Below are positions 1 through 7,963 of a DNA stretch of 11,665 nt, one piece after another. This stretch comes from Polyrhizophydium stewartii (Eukaryota > Chytridiomycota > Chytridiomycetes > Rhizophydiales). The position numbers and the translations under genes are program-made. The notes under the pieces are model-generated. The model worked only from the letters and a program-made list of their open reading frames with translations. It was not told the origin of the DNA and did not search any database. The stretch is from assembly GCA_027604665.1 (NCBI GenBank), contig JADGIZ010000573.1, positions 1 to 11,665 on the forward strand, given 5' to 3'. How positions within the stretch are numbered: the first letter of the stretch is position 1; the number at the start of each line of letters is the position of its first letter.

Positions 1-477
1 GTCGAGGCGAGCGCCGGTGCCTTTGCAGGCCCGCCGCCGAGCGCGATGCTGGCGGCGGCGCGCAACGGACACCTGCGCGTGCTCGAGTCGTTTGTCGCGC
101 GCACGGCGGACAGGAGCGCCAGCGGCGCTGCTCCACCACCGCTCGACGATGCGCTGAACGTGGCGCTCGAGGGCGGGCATGTCGAGATTGCGCGCATGCT
201 GGTCGCCGCGGGCCGCGCTGTGCCGAGCATGCGCGCCATGGTCGCCATCGCACGCGCCGGCAACCTCGAGGCCGCGCAGTGGCTGCGCTCCGCGGTGCCT
301 GCCGCATCGGCAGCACCTGTTCCTCCCGCCGCGCTGCGTGCGGCGTGCGAGAGCGGCCATGCGGCCCTCGCGGCGTTCCTCATTGACGACTGCGGCTGCA
401 AGGTCACGCCGGCAGTGCGCGCCGTCACCGCCAAGCTCGGGCATCGTGCCGTGGCGGCCGTCATTGCAACTCGTTGA
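1..477 (+). CDS. Ankyrin-repeat protein, C-terminal part (5' end outside window)
   Basis: The frame is open from base 1 and ends at TGA 475-477, so only the last 158 residues are present. An ATG at 46 exists, but the open frame continues upstream, so I treat the gene as partial. The protein shows about five degenerate ankyrin-like units. Each has an A-A/A-L helix start followed by a G-H or G-N turn: AARNGHLRVLESF, ALEGGHVEIARML, IARAGNLEAAQWL, ACESGHAALAAFL and VTAKLGHRAVAAVI. Ankyrin units are protein-binding scaffolds, and no catalytic domain is visible in this part. Similar divergent ankyrin proteins are often expanded in zoosporic fungi, which is background knowledge and not shown here. 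No intron is needed. It converges with the ASNSD1-type gene, with 135 bp between stop codons. Its specific role is unknown. Confidence 0.72.
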   Translation, partial: VEASAGAFAGPPPSAMLAAARNGHLRVLESFVARTADRSASGAAPPPLDDALNVALEGGHVEIARMLVAAGRAVPSMRAMVAIARAGNLEAAQWLRSAVPAASAAPVPPAALRAACESGHAALAAFLIDDCGCKVTPAVRAVTAKLGHRAVAAVIATR

Positions 478-612
478 ATGCCTTCTTTGCCTCGTAATCT
501 TTTTGCAACACCTTGGACGACCCATCACAAGCACTCATCGGAGCCTCATCTGACTGAGCATTCAGACCGACCCCAGAGCAGCATCGCCCGAGTGTACAGT
601 TGAAATGAAGGC
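478..612. other. Convergent intergenic spacer
   Basis: This 135-bp gap lies between the stop codons of the ankyrin gene (+) and the ASNSD1-type gene (-). It is less GC-rich than the coding DNA around it. It must hold both 3' UTRs and both polyadenylation regions. I see no AATAAA hexamer and no further gene. Confidence 0.5.
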
Positions 613-2791
613 TTATTCACCTGCTAGGTCCTGGCCTCTTTGCTTTGAGGTCTCCATCTTTGCCGTGCGAGCCCCAAACTGCACTGCGCGCTTGGGCTCG
701 AGTGCGGCGCGAGTGAGGCCGAGTGCAGATGCAACCAAACGAAGCACAAGCTTGTCGCCGACGCCCTTTGCAAGGCGGGGGTCCGTTTTGAGATGGACGG
801 GCATGCGGCACAGCAGCCGTGTCACGCCCGAGTCCAAGAATGGGAACCGCACCTCTTTTCCATGAGAAGAGACAATGCGGTCGTCGCGGCCGAGGTTCCG
901 CGTCGAGATGCGCGAGACATCGAGTTGGAGTTCCGATATCAATCCCTGCCAGCCCTGCTTGACAAATTGCACCCGATGGCGGCCATATCCGCCAAGCTGG
1001 AGCCCACAGAGTCAGCAGCTCGCCTTTGGCAGAGATTGAACTCGATGCGTCCAGCGAATCACCTGCTCGTCGGCGCCCAGCCCGCTGAACAGCACTTTTG
1101 AGCGACTTACAAAGGGCACGGCGCTGGAGCGATCAGGAGGTGACAGACGCACAACACCTACAGGTTGGTTAGAGGTTGAATCTATGGGCGACGATTTGCA
1201 AGACGCGCACCTCTCCCGCGCGATGCAAACCAAAATGCCATGGCAATACTCTGGCGGGGACGGGATTCAAGGTCAGCCGAAGGTGCATTGCTGCGCAAGA
1301 AGCACGCGAGCGACTTGCCAAGTCCATGACCGTGTCCAGTGGCATCATGAGTCGCTTTATCATGTCGCGTTGCGCAATGGCTTCCGCGTAGGGCACGTTG
1401 ATTTCGACGAACCGCCATTGCCGCGAAGGGAACAGCCGCGCCAGTTCGGAGGCGCCAAGTCTCCCAGTGATTCGATCTGGCACGTCGTACTCGTCTGGCG
1501 CCTCCCTGGATGCTGCGCCTGCTTCCAGTGCAGGCCCTTCGTTTGGCGCTCCGGCAACATGGCGGTTTGGTTTGCGCGCAGAGGTTTGCCTGGCGTGGCT
1601 GCCCAGGACTCTGGGGTTTTCGAAGCCAACATTCAGTAAATCTACCGGCTCGTCTGGAGGCAGATATCTATGGGCCAGCGCAGCAAGCGTGATGCAGTCG
1701 AGGCCGCCTGAGAAGAGAACACCGAGACGAGCCGGCCGGGCGAGAAGCGGGCTCGAGTCGCTTCCGGCTTCGTGCATAGAGATCGGGTGGTTGGGAATAT
1801 TCTCTGTGCGTCGTCGGACCGAGTCCTGCAGCGAAAAAAGAAGTTCGCCCGCCGCCTTTGCGAGTGGAGAGTCGGCGGCGAATTTGGGGATTTCCGGGCT
1901 GGCGCCAGAGTCAGGATCCAGCACAGCAAGATCGTCGACAGATGGGAGGGCTGAATTGAGCACCAGCGAGGGGCATGTCTGTTGTCCGGTTTCAGTAAGC
2001 AAAGCCAGGGAAGTGTGTCCGTTGGACGGCTCACAAGATCTGCAACGCCGTCCTGATCCGACCACGGCACCAGCCGCATGAACGAGCTGTGATCGGCCCA
2101 GCAGCGCTCGTTTGCGGATGCGCAGTCGATCACAAAGATTCCCGCCGTCGTGACTTCACTCCAATACCCAGGGTTCGCATCTGGGGCATCCATTCCCTGA
2201 GCCGCCTGCTGGACAGCAGGGGATGAAGAAACGAGAAGCACATCATCCTCGTGCTGCGGAAGCTGCACGAGCAGCGACCTGCGGCCGAGATGGTCTCTTC
2301 CAAAGAAGATCTTGTTTGTCGGCGCCTGTTTCGCGGCGAGTCAGCCAAGCAGCGGCGTCTTTGGCGAAGCTGCGACAACCGACATGATAATAGACGAAGG
2401 CCCATTCCCCGTCGATCCGCGACATGGCACGGAGGACGTCCGACTCGCAGACAGCGGCAGCGAGCTCCGCAGCAACAACGTCCGTGTCGCACACGTCGGG
2501 CGGCACATCGAGCCCGCCAAAGACCTCGCCGTTGAAGCACAGGATGCTGCCGGTGCGGGCGTCCGTGACGGGCTGCGGCGACACGGCCGTGCCCCGCAGG
2601 TGCAGCACCCATCCGTGCATCTCGGCGGCGACGCCGCCGGCGACCCACGCAGAATATCCGTGTGCGTCGGGGCCGCGCATCGCATTGGCTGCACGCAGTC
2701 GCTGCAGCAGGTCCTCGTGCATGCGCAGGCCGCCGTGCTCGGGCGGGCCGCCTTCGCGCACGGCCGCGAGGGCCAGCAGGATGCCGCACAT
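613..2791 (-). CDS. ASNSD1: Asparagine synthetase domain-containing protein 1 (glutamine amidotransferase class II + Asn synthase domain)
   Basis: Spliced model on the minus strand: exons 2791-2384, 2325-2035, 1978-1319, 1250-1211, 1157-1063 and 996-613, giving 625 residues (I recall about 643 for human ASNSD1). I chose the ATG at 2791, not an in-frame one at 2887, because it gives Met-Cys-Gly-Ile, the N-terminal nucleophile of class II glutamine amidotransferases. Residues 1 to about 190 carry amidotransferase motifs: RGPDAHG, HLRG...QPV, FNGEVFGG, DTD, GEWAFVYY and FFGRDHLGRRSLL. Residues about 290-600 form the ATP-pyrophosphatase-type synthase domain: SGGLDC (323-328), VPDRITGR, MPLDTVMD, SGLGADEQLGGYGRHR, RNLGRDDR, RFPFLD and a C-terminal KRAVQFGARTAKME. 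Known family: eukaryotic ASNSD1 is distinct from the main asparagine synthetase, and its reaction is not firmly established. Oddities: the P-loop reads SGGLDC where human has SGGIDS, and one intron is GC-AG. Introns: 2326-2383, 1979-2034, 1251-1318, 1158-1210 and 997-1062. Confidence 0.93.
1251..1318 (-). other. GC-AG intron in ASNSD1-type gene
   Basis: The transcribed strand reads GACTTG then GCAAGTCGC, and the intron ends GCCAG before AGTATTGCC. No GT donor in this stretch keeps frame. Joining at GC restores the expected DTVMD...SIAMAFWFASRG sequence in phase 0. A CTGAC branch-point-like element lies about 15 bases before the acceptor. The GCAAGT donor is the classical strong GC-type 5' splice site. 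Length is 68 bp. Confidence 0.8.
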
Positions 2792-2922
2792 GGGCACAGC
2801 GTGATGGCGGCCGTCGGCTTGACGATTGTAAACGTGGTCTGCGAACCGCCTCGCCAGGGCCTTGCTGAGCTTGTGCCTGAGATACAACAGCGGGTTTGAC
2901 CGCGCGCAGCCGATCAGCCGAC
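2792..2922. promoter_or_regulatory. Shared divergent promoter region (ASNSD1-type / C2 gene)
   Basis: These 131 bp separate the start codons of two divergent genes, so both 5' UTRs and core promoters must fit here or overlap the genes. I see no clear TATA box. On the ASNSD1 side no upstream ATG occurs in this interval. Mammalian ASNSD1 mRNA is known for a conserved upstream ORF (ASDURF); none is visible here. No RFX X-box palindrome was recognised for the putative flagellar C2 gene. Confidence 0.45.
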
Positions 2923-4733
2923 ATGAACTTTGGCTTCAGCTCCCTCATCGGCCGAGGAAAGCGGCTGTCTCTATGGCGGTCGCTGCTCGACGTGCAGGAG
3001 AACGAGACCCCCGAGGACGAGGACGAGATGATGCTCGAAGACAGCATGCTCAACGACGGCATCGCGGTCCAGCGCAGTCTGTTCGAGGAGGAGTTCCACC
3101 GGCCGATGGTGGTGCGTTCCTGGTCTCTCGCTGCGCATGCGGGAGTGTGGCGATGCAGCTGAGATGTGGTCGCGCGGACATGCTGGCCCGTCACCGGGGA
3201 CAGCAAGGCGTGCTTGCCGTCAAGATCCGCTCGGCCGTGTTGTCGCAGGAAGGTACGACTGCCGCGTCGCGGCGACGCACGCAACCGCGAAAACTGAGAG
3301 CCGCCTGCGCAGTTCTCTCTGAGTTCCGATGCCTCTACTGCACGATCATGCTGCGCAACTTTATTGTGCGCACAAGCGTTGTCTCGACCAACACTCCAAA
3401 GATTGTGTGGGACCAGATCAAGCACTTTCCAGCGCGGGTGCGTGTCAAAGAGTCTCCCTCCCCAGCAAAGCACTTGTTCTCATACTATGGTTCGCACTTG
3501 CAGGTTGTCCGTAATCGCATGCATCCGTTCAACCATGTCAAGGTCCAGTTGCTCGGATTCGACTCGCACGGCCGCGAGCGCGAAGTCGGCGCAGTTGCCT
3601 TCCATCTGCACGAAATCATCAAGGTCGGGCTCCTGACTCGATATCCAATGGCACCGCCGCTTGCTGATTGTGGTGATGAAGGCGAGCCCCATATCAGGGA
3701 TGTATGACGTGTGGGGCAAGCACTTTGAGGTCGGGCAGATGGAACTCGAGTTGACGTTTTCATACGGCATGTTTGGATACGGCTCGTCGGTCCAGGTGGG
3801 GCACGGAAACTGTCGCGCGTGAGGAACGAAGCACGAAACGCTCATAAAAGCCGAACGGCGAGAGTGCAGTTGCAAGACGAGGACATTTTGCCAGAGGAGG
3901 CAATTCAGTACTCGCTGATGCCGCGCATCAACCCCGCTCAGGATCTGTGCGAGCCCGAAGAGCCCGTGCTTGCGGTCCAGGCTGTTCCGCACCCGGGCTT
4001 TATTCCTTTCCGCAACAAAGTGCATCTCAGCTACGGCAAAGATATCCAGAACGAGCTCGAGGAGATCTCGCGCACAATGTACCGCCCCGAAATTCTGATG
4101 CAGGACTTTGAGGCCATGGAGCACGTCCGCCACAAGGTACGCGTCGGATGAGACCAGTAACGCCAAGCTCTGCCGCTAATCTAAACTGCTGCAGTATTAC
4201 TCGATCTCGAGTCGCGCGGTGCGTCTCATGTACCTGCACACCTTTCTCCAGGAGTCGTCAAACGTGAGAGACGCCATCTTCGAGCACAGAGAGCCCCCAG
4301 TCTCTGACGCGGAGCAATCGTGCAGAGGCCAGAGACAGTGACCGAGGAGCACGAGCCGATTCGACCGCAGGGCTTTCCTAGAATGACATATATGCGGTTT
4401 GTATCACCTGCATCGTCCCTCGAGGAGCCGGCGCCGGTCGAAAACTATCTCGGCGCAGATCCACAAAAGCACGACGAGGCAATCCCCAAACCCGAGAACG
4501 CCGCGCAAAACAAGCCAAAGGTCATGCGCACTCGCGAAATGATGGGTGACTTTGAGTGGGAGGTCATGAACGTTCCGGCCGGAGGAGACCGCCCGCGAAT
4601 CTCGCGCACGCAGGGGCCCGAATCACCGTCGCCTTCTACCAAGCAAAAACTGCCCAAAGAAGAGGCCCTTGAGCGGATATCACAGCCAACGACGTTGCTC
4701 GGCCGCATAGGCCGATTTTTGGGGTTTTCGTGA
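2923..4733 (+). CDS. C2CD6: C2-domain protein resembling C2CD6 / CatSper-tau
   Basis: Spliced model: exons 2923-3111, 3159-3252, 3313-3437, 3504-3623, 3682-3795, 3870-4136, 4195-4263 and 4326-4733, 461 residues. Residues 1-63 begin MNFGFSSLIGRGKR and include an acidic stretch (ENETPEDEDEMMLED). Residues about 80-213 form a C2-like beta-sandwich: GVLAVKIRSAVLS, FIVRTSVVSTNTPKIVWD, HVKVQLLGFD, VGAVAFHLHEIIK, MYDVWGKH, and MELELTFSYGMFGYG. Next comes a conserved stretch with LMPRINP, AVPHPGFIPFRNKVHLS and ISRTMYRPE. The last 135 residues look mostly disordered and end in a basic amphipathic LLGRIGRFLGFS. The FHLHxII and FSYGxFGYG signatures recall the C2CD6 (ALS2CR11) family, a CatSper channel-complex trafficking protein in mammalian sperm; this match is from memory. 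The DxD calcium ligands of classical C2 loops are not obvious. Exon 1 to 2 is the least certain join (donor 3109 or 3112, acceptor 3158 or 3203). Another C2 family member remains possible. Confidence 0.66.
3438..3503 (+). other. In-frame 66-bp intron (or retained coding segment) in the C2 gene
   Basis: GTGCGT at 3438 and TTGCAG ending at 3503 give a 66-bp phase-0 intron with no in-frame stop, so reading through also keeps frame and adds 22 residues. Removing it links KHFPAR directly to VVRNRMHPFNHVKVQLLG, which suits a C2 fold better. The branch point is weak, so splicing is likely but not certain. Confidence 0.5.
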
Positions 4734-4795
4734 TAAAATGTGGTGTCTGGCGATGCCTTCATTCCAAGAGACCCACGACAGCCGCTCATGGAGAG
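4734..4795. other. 62-bp convergent gap between two flagellar-type genes
   Basis: Only 62 bases separate the TGA of the C2 gene (+) from the TAA of DRC3 (-). The two 3' UTRs must overlap as sense and antisense unless cleavage occurs almost at the stop codons. No poly(A) hexamer is evident. Confidence 0.55.
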
Positions 4796-7007
4796 TTAGT
4801 ACGCGTTCTCCTCGGCATTGTCGATCTCTTGGTAACACTTGTCCAAGAACGAAATGATCTCGCTGATGCGGTCGCGGTTGCGGCGGACCTCCGAGTCGTG
4901 AACCTTTTTGATGACCTGCTCTTGATCGCGCATCACGCCCGAGACCAGCGCATCTTCCTATCGGACGTACTTCACTTGTTAGCGTTCGAGGGGAATCAGC
5001 GCAAGTGGGAGTTTGCCTTGCCTGGTGGTCAAGCTTGCCAAGACGAAAGTCGTGCGATGCATTGATGGCGTTCATGAGCACGTCCTTGTCGCTCATTATC
5101 TGCGCATGCATACCGAATTTCAGTCAGAAACTCGTCCAAGAGAACTGGCGCATTGCAAGCCTTACATCGCGAATCTCGTCGTCGACCTCGTCCATGTCGC
5201 CCTTGTTGAAGCGCTCGTACATGGCCAGAATCGCTTCGGAAAACTTTTCCTGATGCTCGTTCTCGAGGTCGCGAAGGCGCGCAAAGCTCGTTTGGCCGGT
5301 CTCGTTGATGGCGCTGCACATTTCTGTGTAGTTGCGCTCAAACTCTTTGATCACTTCTTCAAACTGCTCGACAATGACCATCTCGGCCGACATGAGAAAG
5401 TCCGAGAGCGTCTGCGTCTCTTCCCGCAGGGTCTTTAAAGCCTCGTCAACCTCCTTTGCGATTCTCGAGTTTTGTACGACCTTGATGAGCTGGATCGCGG
5501 CAAGAGCGCGTGCGTTGGTAGACGAACGATTCACACGCTGTTGTCCTGTACCGCCAGCCCACCTCTTTCTTCTTGTGCTGGAACTCTTCGAACCGCTTCA
5601 TGCACTCCTTGTCGCTGGCCCCTTTGACGTCCGAGACGCATTTACGCAGCTGGGCAATCTCCTCGGCCTTTTCCTGCGACTTGCGAAGCACAAAGTGCTT
5701 GAGCTCCTTGACGACAATCTCAAACTTTGCGCGGAACTCCTCGCGCATCTCGTAAATGATGGACGGCGCAATTGGTACGAGCTTCTGGAAGTCTGCGTCT
5801 TCACCAAACATCGAATCGAACAGCACATCAATGTGAAGAATATGCGCTTTCTGAAACAGGTTGGAATCGCTCAGAGTCAGCTTGGCATCAGCTCCACTCG
5901 TCTCTACAGATGGCCTGACCTCATGGAGCGCATCGAGCTCAGCGCGCTTGCGCTGCTCCTCCTTCTTGGACGCTGCGACCTTCTCTTCTTCCTCTTGAGC
6001 AATAATAGAGTCGATGTACTTTTCGTGCGCGACTTTGAGCTTGTTGCAGCCGACCTGTCAGTGGCAATGACTGAGACTGCCACGCCAAGCCAGGCTCAGA
6101 ATCAAAAGCTCACAGATTCCTCGTCAACCAGCCTGTAGTCAAGATACTTGAGCCTTTTCATGTGTGCGAGGCAGTACGACTTGTAGTTGGGATTCTTGCA
6201 GAAGGCATTTCCGGCGACATTGAGCACGCGAAGGTTTTCGAACTTGATCAGATACGCGAGCTGCACAAATGCGTCAGAAGGCATGAAATCGAACTCGAGA
6301 CGGGATGGCCAGTTGCAAACGCACGCTCTCGAGAGACTGGATGTTGTTGTTGCCGATTGAAAAGACTTGGAGGTTGGCCAAGTCGTCCAGATTCTCGATC
6401 TTTGAGATGCGGTTGTTGTAGAGTGTGAGGTCTGTCAGCTTGACGAGTCCGTCGAGGCCCTCGATCTGGGTGATGTTGTTGAACGAGAGGTCTTTGTTAG
6501 GTCAGCGCCCCGGCTGCTTCAGGCAGCAGGAGGTATGCCGAGCCCGCACCGAGCCACTGCAGGTTCTTGAGGAAGTTGATGTTCTCGATTTTTTCGATGA
6601 TGTTGTTGTCGAGCTGCAGCTTGACGATGTTCTCGTAGACCCAGAGGTTGTCGATCTTGAGAATGTCTGCTCGAGCGTCAGCCGCAAACAGTCAGCGGAA
6701 CAGGCGTCGGCCGCGCCAAACACTGGAAGGAGCGAGGCGGCAGGCGGAGCGAGACGAGGCTGCGCGAGGTGTTGCGGCCCAAGGCGGCGCTGGAGTTGTC
6801 GCTCGCCGTCTCTCGCACGCTCGACATCGGACGATGGCCGGCCTCAAACACACTTTTGTAGTCGAGGCGCAGTGTTGTGACCTCGGACGCCTCAACGCCC
6901 TCCTTCCGCGCGATCTCGGCAATCTCGCTGTTGAGCTGCTCGTTGATGGCCTTGCGGATGAGCTCCTCGTCGATGACGGTCGGCTCTGTGTTGTTGTAAT
7001 TCGACAT
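4796..7007 (-). CDS. DRC3: Dynein regulatory complex subunit 3 (LRRC48)
   Basis: Spliced model, minus strand: exons 7007-6854, 6666-6550, 6491-6325, 6260-6114, 6054-5920, 5850-5563, 5489-5166, 5099-5022 and 4957-4796, 523 residues, matching the human length as I recall it. DRC3 is part of the nexin-dynein regulatory complex that links outer doublets in motile flagellar axonemes. The start MSNYNNTEP lies in the same relative place as the human N-terminus. Residues about 53-185 hold five SDS22-like leucine-rich repeats (LQLDNN, LDLSFNN, LTLYNN, FSIGNN, LNVAGN) and an LRR cap ([15 protein letters not shown]). From about 196 the protein is charged coiled coil, including [35 protein letters not shown] and RNRDRISEI, matching human DRC3 order throughout. 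Introns: 6667-6853 (187 bp, long for this window), 6492-6549, 6261-6324, 6055-6113, 5851-5919, 5490-5562, 5100-5165 and 4958-5021 (GC-AG). It converges with the C2 gene and lies downstream of the SVIP-like gene on the same strand. Confidence 0.95.
4958..5021 (-). other. GC-AG intron in DRC3
   Basis: The transcribed strand reads CACCAG then GCAAGGCAAAC. No GT occurs near the exon end. The intron contains CGCTAACAAG, a branch-point-like CTAAC, and ends GATAG before GAAGATGCG. Joining CAG to GAA in phase 0 restores KLDHQ-EDALVSG, which parallels human KIDNREDELV. Length is 64 bp. Confidence 0.85.
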
Positions 7008-7187
7008 TGCGGGAGAGTTGCGCTTTCCGTTTGCTGTGCTGTCGTTGGCCGAGAGCGGGAGGGAAGCAACGGGGATGAGGGATGTTCATTTGGTGCGGGC
7101 GGGACCGGGGGCTTCTCGCAGCGGTCGCTGCGGGAGAGGGGGGGGGGCGGCCGCGGCGGGGCGGCCGCAGCCCGAGGGTTCGGCCAG
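7008..7187. promoter_or_regulatory. DRC3 upstream region with G-run and NotI-like palindromes
   Basis: These 180 bp lie between the SVIP-like stop and the DRC3 start, both on the minus strand, so they hold the DRC3 promoter and 5' UTR and the SVIP-like 3' UTR. The plus strand has a run of ten G at 7138-7147, immediately followed by two GCGGCCGC palindromes spaced by CGGG-type sequence. No TATA or X-box was recognised. Confidence 0.4.
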
Positions 7188-7758
7188 TCAAGAGCCGCGC
7201 CACTGCAGACTGGGCGTCAGCGACAAGGCGAGCGACAGCGCAAAGGCGCAGCGGGACCCTCACGTCGAGCTCGTCCTGAGCGGGGCCGGCAGCATTTGGG
7301 ACGCGGCCGGGGCCGATGGCGCCTTGCTGCTGCAGCTTCTGGCTCAGGGGTCCGCCGCCGCCTCGAGTCGCCTGGGCCTAGTGGTATGCGGCGCAAGGGT
7401 GCCGTGCACGGTGGAGGCGGGGATCAGACGCAGAGCGTGTCAGCGGCTGGGACGCTGGGGCTTGCGGCGGCCGAGAGTGCCGTTTGGCAGGAGGGCCTCT
7501 GCGGGGCTTCGGCGGTCGCCCGATGCGGCTTGGCTGGCGGGGAACCGCCGGAACTTGGACGAAGGGGCGTCCATTGGCACCGACCTTGAGACGAGCCTCG
7601 GCCGCCGCCAGTCGTTGCTGGCGAGCGGCTTCGGAGTCCTGCGGCTGCGTCTGTGCGGCAGCTGGGGCCGCTGCGCCCGCCGTGGCGTGGGTGGCCTGTG
7701 TGTCGCCGCCGAGCTTGCGGCCTGCGTCCGGCTTGCTCCTCGACAGGCAGCCGCCCAT
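7188..7758 (-). CDS. SVIP: SVIP-like small VCP/p97-interacting protein
   Basis: Spliced model, minus strand: exons 7758-7585, 7377-7264 and 7202-7188, 100 residues (human SVIP is 77 as I recall). It begins MGGCLS, a good context for Gly2 myristoylation with Cys4 available for palmitoylation, so membrane anchoring is expected. Residues 46-56 read RQQRLAAAEAR, an exact fit to the VCP-interacting motif R-x5-A-A-x2-R. Then come LKAQATRGGGGPLSQKL and a C-terminus ending LDWRGS, comparable in place to the LRWTVS end of human SVIP. Known family: SVIP binds the N domain of p97/VCP through this motif and inhibits ERAD by competing with gp78; it has also been linked to lysosomes. Introns: 7378-7584 (207 bp, donor GTCGGT, acceptor CACTAG) and 7203-7263 (GTGAGG...CTGAC...TCTGCAG). 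The gene is divergent from TRAPPC12. The rest of the protein is low complexity and Ala-rich, so the assignment rests on architecture and motif. Confidence 0.68.
7591..7623 (-). other. VCP-interacting motif (VIM) codons
   Basis: These codons encode R46 to R56 of the SVIP-like protein, RQQRLAAAEAR. The spacing matches R-x5-A-A-x2-R exactly, as in human SVIP and gp78. Confidence 0.7.
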
Positions 7759-7963
7759 TCTTGCGAATTCGGGAAAGCAGGCATCGGGAAAGCATCGGGC
7801 GAGCCGCCTGTGCCTGGGCGGTGTCGATCGCGCGCCAGGGCTGCGTGCGGGGCAGCAGCAAGCATGCCCGGTGGTGCTCGGCATCTCACGGGCTGCTCGC
7901 CCGCGCGCTCGCCTGCCAGCGCGAGCCTGGCCCGCGGCGAGCGCCAATCCGCCACCTTCCCTC
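7759..7963. promoter_or_regulatory. Shared divergent promoter region (SVIP-like / TRAPPC12)
   Basis: These 205 bp separate the start codons of the SVIP-like gene (-) and TRAPPC12 (+). The TRAPPC12 frame stays open upstream across this interval, so the true start could in principle lie further left, but upstream in-frame ATGs would run antisense into SVIP-like exons. No TATA box was seen. Confidence 0.45.

Noticed and set aside
1398..2081. 227-codon plus-strand frame opposite ASNSD1 exon 3
   Set aside because: It is antisense to the conserved synthase domain and has no motif of its own.
2792..2887. N-terminal extension of ASNSD1 from an in-frame ATG at 2887
   Set aside because: It would bury the catalytic Cys, which must follow the first Met in class II amidotransferases.
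2130..3473. 447-codon minus-strand frame
   Set aside because: It overlaps ASNSD1 exons in the wrong frame and runs antisense to the C2 gene. It is Arg/Ser-rich noise from GC-biased DNA.
2862..3707. 281-codon plus-strand frame as a single protein
   Set aside because: It reads through several introns of the C2 gene. Only 3159-3252, 3313-3437 and 3504-3623 of this frame are coding in the spliced model.
7484..7963. Earlier in-frame ATGs for TRAPPC12
   Set aside because: They lie within or antisense to the SVIP-like gene and its promoter, and the added sequence is low-complexity without family similarity.
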